Both the position numbers and the translations under genes were made by a program. 36,263 nt of DNA, taken from the NCBI GenBank assembly GCA_902491515.1, contig CABUIC010000029.1:1-36263 (forward strand). Direction: 5' to 3'. The notes beneath the pieces are model-generated. The model made no database searches. It saw only the letters and a program-made list of their open reading frames with translations, and had not been told where the DNA came from. Positions 32,696-36,263 of the stretch are shown in pieces. This DNA comes from an uncultured Porphyromonadaceae bacterium. GTDB taxonomy: Bacteria; Bacteroidota; Bacteroidia; Bacteroidales; Muribaculaceae. The stretch's first letter is position 1; every line of letters starts with the position of its first letter.

Positions 32696-32703
32696 CAAAG
32701 TTA
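32696..32703 (-). promoter_or_regulatory. -7 element of the lysC operon
   Basis: TAACTTTG followed by CG on the minus strand, 56 bp before the ATG. No convincing -33 TTG. It lies 23 bp from the divergent element at 32727. Confidence 0.5.
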
Positions 32704-32726
32704 CGAAAAATTCCCGAAATTTTCAT

Positions 32727-32734
32727 TACCTTTG
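32727..32734 (+). promoter_or_regulatory. -7 element of the lipobox/HTH regulator
   Basis: TACCTTTG, 25 bp before the ATG at 32760; no clear -33. The two divergent elements lie so close that polymerase binding should compete. Confidence 0.5.
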
Positions 32735-32759
32735 TATATCGATATATCTCATTTCCACA

Positions 32760-33608
32760 ATGTCCCGGCTTTTTTATATCTTCCTTCCGGCGTGCCTCGC
32801 GGCCATCTTCGCGGCCTGTTCCGACGATACCGCGCACGATTATTACGCTGACTACCAATCATCGGCGACCCGCTTGGCGTCCATGCGCAACAGTTGCCTC
32901 CGCGAAGGCGACGTCCCCGGCGCCCTGCGAGCCGCCGATTCCCTCGCCGCCATACAGTCCGCCCTCATCGCCGACTACCGCGCCGGGGAAGAACAAAACG
33001 AGAGCGACCGCAGGCTCAATTCAGGGCTCGCGTTAACTCTCATATGCTCCTTTTGCCTCATCTTATCCTTATTTTTGGCCCATAATATCACAAAAATAAG
33101 AAACGGCGAGCTGGAGGCCAAGATTTTCGACAGCGGCACGCTCGGCAAGGACCTTTCGGGCACCGAGGCGGCTCCCGCGGAGAATACCGCGGAGCTTCGG
33201 AGGCTAATCCGGGAGCTCTTCAAGACGCGCTTCGCGAGCCTCGACCGTCTGAGCCGCGAATATTTCGAGAAAAAGGATGTCCCCGCTCTCCGCTCCCACA
33301 TCGTCAAGGACTTCGAGCGCGAAATCGAGCTCTTCCGACAGCCCGAAAATCTCAAGTCCATAGAAAATTCAGTAAACGAGTGCTGCGACGGAGTCCTCAC
33401 CGCGGTCCGCGAGGCCGTTCCGCGCGTCAAGGACAGCGACATCACCTTCCTCGCCCTCGTCATCGCCGGCTTCTCGCCGAAGTCCGTATGTCTCATCCAG
33501 GACCTCACCATCGGCAACTACTACAACAAATGGACGCGTCTCCGCGCCCGAATATCAGACTCCGGCCATCCGATGAGGGGGGAGATACTCGAGGCTTTGG
33601 GGAGGTAG
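32760..33608 (+). CDS. Compact lipobox/membrane/HTH regulator (DUF6377-like C-terminus)
   Basis: 282 residues from the ATG just after the -7 element. An open frame extends far upstream but is antisense to lysC and is not the gene. A signal sequence ends AAIFAAC with a possible lipobox Cys20. A short helical periplasmic part follows (about 24-86). One transmembrane helix (about 88-107), a charged linker and a C-terminal segment complete the protein. That segment (DITFLALVIAGFSPKSV, then NKWTRLRAR, about 235-272) aligns in length and pattern with the HTH ends of the two DUF6377-type proteins. It therefore looks like the same kind of membrane-anchored one-component regulator without the TPR sensor. 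The combination of lipobox and downstream membrane helix is unusual; the lipobox may be fortuitous. Confidence 0.75.
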   Translation: MSRLFYIFLPACLAAIFAACSDDTAHDYYADYQSSATRLASMRNSCLREGDVPGALRAADSLAAIQSALIADYRAGEEQNESDRRLNSGLALTLICSFCLILSLFLAHNITKIRNGELEAKIFDSGTLGKDLSGTEAAPAENTAELRRLIRELFKTRFASLDRLSREYFEKKDVPALRSHIVKDFEREIELFRQPENLKSIENSVNECCDGVLTAVREAVPRVKDSDITFLALVIAGFSPKSVCLIQDLTIGNYYNKWTRLRARISDSGHPMRGEILEALGR

Positions 33609-33640
33609 GGGCCTGGGTTGGGGAATACGGGGATTCCACA

Positions 33641-33715
33641 GAACTTCCCTCCGGCGACGGGAGGCCGAGGGGGATGCTCTGACGCGGCACTGAACCTCCA
33701 TCCGGCGAATCGGAC
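33641..33715. repeat. Imperfect direct repeat
   Basis: GAACTTCCCTCCGGCGACGG (from 33641) recurs as GAACCTCCATCCGGCGAATCGG (from 33692), 51 bp apart. No gene is visible in 33609-33932. The first copy contains a CTCC/GGAG hairpin that could end the upstream transcript, but it has no T-run. Confidence 0.4.
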
Positions 33716-33804
33716 AGGGAATGAGGGCGGCCAGGGCTGATTTTTTTACTTATCGGAGTTCGGAGACGAGGATTGCCAACAGACTGGAGGCCAGCCGCTT
33801 ACAC

Positions 33805-33833
33805 AAGTGATAAGAATCCCACTTTTATCACTT
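33805..33833. repeat. Inverted repeat, operator-like
   Basis: AAGTGATAA (33805-33813) and TTATCACTT (33825-33833) are perfect 9-bp arms 11 bp apart, about 100 bp before the -7 element at 33933. No U-tract follows directly, so an operator is more likely than a terminator. Confidence 0.5.
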
Positions 33834-33932
33834 TGGTTATTCTTCTTATTTCCAATGCCTTGCAGGCCGGAGTGCATCAATATTGATAAATCTTTTCCGA
33901 GAGGAAAATCAGCCGGATTAAGAAAAAACATC

Positions 33933-33940
33933 TACTTTTG
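33933..33940 (+). promoter_or_regulatory. -7 element of the small membrane protein
   Basis: TACTTTTG followed by CATC, 29 bp before the ATG at 33970; no -33 TTG. Confidence 0.5.
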
Positions 33941-33969
33941 CATCATCAACAACACTTACTAAATTTCTT

Positions 33970-34341
33970 ATGATACAAAGCAAAAGCGGTTTCTTAGTAT
34001 TCGCCTGGGGGATGTCCTTACTTGCCTGGGTGTTCAAGCAGGACTCCCTCGCCCTCGGGGTCGAGTTCCTCGTTATGACGGGAATTATCCTGATTGCAAT
34101 AGTCATGGCGGTTTACCGTCATCAGTGGAATTATCTTGCAGTAATCAAGTCAGCCTACAGCGATCCATTGCTGAATCTGGGGACTTTTATAGTTATCGTA
34201 CCCCTACTGTTTTATGATTTAATCCCCGAAGCGGCCCATCCGGCCATAGCCTTTCTTTCCTCAAGCTTAACTTTATTAGCTCTCGCACTCCCTTATTTGC
34301 TTAGGAAATTTCCACCCTACACCCTGAAGGACAAGGATTAA
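33970..34341 (+). CDS. Small integral membrane protein, unknown
   Basis: 123 residues with four hydrophobic helices: about 8-24 (FLVFAWGMSLLAWVF), 28-48 (LGVEFLVMTGIILIAIVMAVY), 69-84 (NLGTFIVIVPLLFYDL) and 90-110 (AIAFLSSSLTLLALALPYLL). A short basic loop (YRHQWN) lies after helix 2 and the tail is charged. No motif I recognise. The local DNA is more AT-rich and its codon use less GC-biased than the neighbours, so recent acquisition or relaxed selection is possible. It stands alone between an upstream inverted repeat and its own terminator. Confidence 0.7.
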   Translation: MIQSKSGFLVFAWGMSLLAWVFKQDSLALGVEFLVMTGIILIAIVMAVYRHQWNYLAVIKSAYSDPLLNLGTFIVIVPLLFYDLIPEAAHPAIAFLSSSLTLLALALPYLLRKFPPYTLKDKD

Positions 34342-34356
34342 TGCCTAATCCACCAG

Positions 34357-34398
34357 CCCCGGCACACGGAATGAGTGAATTGTGCCGGGGTATTTTAT
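34357..34398 (+). terminator. Intrinsic terminator of the small membrane protein
   Basis: CCCCGGCACA (34357-34366) pairs with TGTGCCGGGG (34381-34390), followed by TATTTTAT. Confidence 0.8.
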
Positions 34399-34443
34399 GC
34401 CGTCGCCTTTGATGTGATTTTTTGTTAAATAATGTTATATTAT

Positions 34444-34485
34444 AGTACTTGGTATTGCATAGTACTGTAAAAGTCCATACCTTTG
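34444..34485 (+). promoter_or_regulatory. PadR-type operator and promoter
   Basis: TTG (34455-34457), 20 bp, TACCTTTG (34478-34485) is a full promoter. AGTACT occurs at 34444-34449 and again at 34461-34466, flanking the -33 element and 17 bp apart (about 1.6 helical turns). This inverted arrangement is expected for autorepression by the PadR-family protein encoded 50 bp downstream. Confidence 0.72.
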
Positions 34486-34537
34486 CAGTGTCCTCCGACA
34501 ATCTACAGTTTAATTACACCAAAAAAAATCACTCCTC

Positions 34538-34933
34538 ATGAACATCGACAATCTAAAATCCCAGATGCGGAAAGGGATGCTCGAATTCAGCGTCCTGCTC
34601 CTCCTTCGCGGCGGCGACGCCTACGCGTCGGAAATCATCGCCCGGATGAAGGACGCCCGCCTCATCGTGATGGAAGGAACCCTCTACCCTCTCCTCACCC
34701 GACTCAAGAACGACGGCCTCCTCACCTACCGCTGGGAAGAGTCGCCCTCCGGCCCCCCGAGAAAATACTACTCCATCACACCCCTCGGCCACGACTTCCT
34801 CCGGCAGCTCCAGGACTCCTGGGACGAAATCGCCCACACCGTCAACCACCTCCGCAACCTCCCCTTTATGCCCCCCGAGGCCCGCGAGGCCGACACCGAA
34901 GCGACCTTCACCCCTCCCGAATACGTCCCCTGA
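34538..34933 (+). CDS. PadR-family transcriptional regulator
   Basis: 131 residues. N-terminal winged helix: MRKGMLEFSVLLLLRGGDAYASEI (about 10-33), then VMEGTLYPLLTRLKNDGLL (about 44-62), the recognition and wing region. KYYSITPLGHDFL (about 76-88) is the conserved PadR wing-end motif, followed by one C-terminal dimerisation helix (DSWDEIAHTVNHL). It represses its own operon in response to membrane or envelope stress in typical PadR-PspC pairs; the ligand is unknown. The palindrome around the -33 element fits an autorepressor. The PspC-type gene begins 66 bp after the stop with no terminator between. Confidence 0.92.
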   Translation: MNIDNLKSQMRKGMLEFSVLLLLRGGDAYASEIIARMKDARLIVMEGTLYPLLTRLKNDGLLTYRWEESPSGPPRKYYSITPLGHDFLRQLQDSWDEIAHTVNHLRNLPFMPPEAREADTEATFTPPEYVP

Positions 34934-34999
34934 TTTCCCATTCCCCTCCCTCCCCATTCCCAGACAATCTTTTCTAAAAATCTATCTCCCGCAACAATC

Positions 35000-36070
35000 A
35001 TGAAACGTACATTCACCGCCAACGTCAACGGCCGCATCTACAATGTCGACGAAGACGCCTACTCCCTCCTGCAGAACTACCTCAACCAGCTGCACATGAC
35101 CTTCGGAGGCGACGAAGGCCGCGAAATCGTCGCAGACATCGAGGCCCGCATCGCCGAACTCTTCGACGAGCGCCTCGCCCAGGGCGCCTCCGTAATCACC
35201 CTCGCCGACGTCAACCGCATAATCGAGACCATGGGACGCCCCGAGGACATCGACGACGGAGCCGAAAGCCATGCCCCCGGCGCCGGGCCCGCGCCCGACG
35301 CCCCCGAGCAGAAACCCTTCATATCCATCAACCTCCCCGGCCGCAAACGCCTCTTCCGCAATATGCAGAACAAGGTATTCGGCGGTGTAATCAGCGGCCT
35401 CGGCACCTACCTCGGATGGGACATCTCCATCATGCGCCTCGCCGTCGTCCTGCTCGCCGTCTTCTCCTACTTCTGGCCCGTCACCATCATCTACCTCATA
35501 GCCTGGATGGTAATACCCGCCGCGAGGACCTCCCGACAGATTCTCGAAATGTACGGCGAACCCGTCAACGTCGGGACCGTCGGCCGCACAATACTCGAGA
35601 GCCAGCCCGTCCCCCCGCCCTACACCGGCTCCGACCGCGACATAGCCGACCGCGCACGCGAACTCGGCAAGCAGAACAAAAGCGACTTCTTCTCGACCCT
35701 CGTGAAAGTCTGCGCAAACACAGTCATGGCCTTCGCAGGACTTATGGCCGCCGTCTGCAGCGTCGCATTCATCGTGGCGATAATCGGCATACTCTGCGCC
35801 CTCGTCGCAAGCATCTTCACGCCCCAGCTTCCCATGATGGAGGGGTATTTCGCCAGCGTGTCGCCCTATCTCGTATGCGCGACCGCCCTCGTAGGCCTCT
35901 GCTTCCTCCTCATTCCCTGCATAGGCCTCGTCTGGGCCGCCGCATGCGTCCTCTTCAACGCACCCGCCGCAAGCAAACGCACGATAATCGCCCTAATAGT
36001 CTTCGATATGATTTTCCTCGCCCTCTCCATCGTCCTCGGCCTCACCCTCGGCGCAGCCGTCAACTTCTGA
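35000..36070 (+). CDS. PspC-domain membrane protein
   Basis: 356 residues. An N-terminal soluble domain (MKRTFTANVNGRIYNVDEDAY; DVNRIIETMGRPEDID, about 75) is of the kind fused to PspC in Bacteroidetes. The PspC domain proper covers about 114-178 (RLFRNMQNKVFGGVISGLGTYLGWDISIMRL, then two membrane helices). Three to four further helices lie at about 230-350. PspC senses envelope stress and interacts with phage-shock components in Proteobacteria; here it is paired with a PadR regulator, a frequent arrangement in this phylum. It acts in the inner membrane. No other psp gene is nearby. Confidence 0.9.
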   Translation: MKRTFTANVNGRIYNVDEDAYSLLQNYLNQLHMTFGGDEGREIVADIEARIAELFDERLAQGASVITLADVNRIIETMGRPEDIDDGAESHAPGAGPAPDAPEQKPFISINLPGRKRLFRNMQNKVFGGVISGLGTYLGWDISIMRLAVVLLAVFSYFWPVTIIYLIAWMVIPAARTSRQILEMYGEPVNVGTVGRTILESQPVPPPYTGSDRDIADRARELGKQNKSDFFSTLVKVCANTVMAFAGLMAAVCSVAFIVAIIGILCALVASIFTPQLPMMEGYFASVSPYLVCATALVGLCFLLIPCIGLVWAAACVLFNAPAASKRTIIALIVFDMIFLALSIVLGLTLGAAVNF

Positions 36071-36199
36071 GCGGCCGCCCGGCCAGCCCTCTCCCCACCC
36101 GAACAGCTTCCATATATTTTCCATACCCCGGCCCTGCACCCGCCCCAACCGTCCCGTGCGGGGCTTATTTTAAAAATTTGCAATGTTTTTCCATAAAAA

Positions 36200-36230
36200 T
36201 TTGCAAAAGTTGAAATAATTCCCTATCTTG
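36200..36230 (+). promoter_or_regulatory. Promoter of a gene beyond the window
   Basis: TTTG (36200-36203), 20 bp, TATCTTG (36224-36230), a one-base-short version of TAnnTTTG. No start codon follows before the end. The preceding bases from 36071 hold only a weak GCCCC/GGGGC hairpin near 36143-36165. Confidence 0.5.
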
Positions 36231-36263
36231 CAGGCGAATCCAATCTTCTCTCCTGTGAAACGC

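Noticed and set aside
31953..32759. Upstream extension of the regulator frame at 32760
   Set aside because: The extension is antisense to lysC and lies upstream of the TACCTTTG element; the signal peptide begins at the ATG at 32760.
33746..33931. Minus-strand frame of 61 codons before the small membrane gene
   Set aside because: No promoter, no recognisable composition, and it spans the inverted repeat at 33805-33833.

Overview
The window reads as a chromosomal segment of a GC-rich member of the Bacteroidales. A Muribaculaceae-like gut bacterium is my best inference, but this is not proven. The evidence is the recurring Bacteroidetes-type promoter (TTG, 19-21 bp, then TAnnTTTG), the alternative GlmU-like transferase, the glycine-lipid acyltransferase pair glsA/glsB, two DUF6377-type TPR/membrane/HTH regulators, FISUMP-type secreted repeats, and secreted proteins ending in a YNLQG...GLYI...KV-R tail. 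I see no tRNA, rRNA, CRISPR array, insertion sequence or phage gene.

Left part (1-9560, mostly + strand). The first 500 bp are AT-rich, with small repeats, a possible orphan antitoxin and a palindromic repeat. A packed run follows: glmU-like, mutL and a DUF6377-type regulator. Next comes an untranslated unit with its own promoter and terminator, then a BASS-family transporter with a Crp/Fnr regulator. After that lie a minus-strand untranslated unit, a second DUF6377-type regulator and another promoter-to-terminator untranslated unit. The two regulators are paralogues of 529 and 528 residues, and each is directly followed by a candidate small RNA.

Middle (9565-23118). A minus-strand set encodes a CPA1 cation/proton antiporter, a YfhO-family membrane protein and a methyltransferase-like protein. 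It is divergent from a secreted GH13 alpha-amylase whose stop overlaps the start of a GT4 glycosyltransferase. That gene converges, with no gap at all, on glsB-glsA (glycine lipid synthesis). Divergent from glsA is a four-gene envelope-glycan cluster: a polytopic membrane protein, a GT2 glycosyltransferase, a truncated epimerase-like protein and a GNGPSL-motif protein.

Right part (23119-36263). A 650-bp region holds two palindromic repeats and a decayed coding remnant. Three secreted-protein genes follow, the last two separated by a strong terminator. A 665-bp untranslated island holds two convergent candidate small RNAs. A minus-strand operon (lysC, ABC-F ATPase, Dabb protein) lies divergent from a compact lipobox/membrane/HTH regulator. 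The window ends with a small membrane protein, a PadR-PspC module under an evident operator, and a promoter for a gene beyond the edge.

The most unusual signal is the set of five intergenic untranslated units (three on +, two on -). Each has a TAnnTTTG element, 130-280 nt of structured non-coding sequence and a terminator hairpin. Two of them follow the paralogous membrane-bound regulators.
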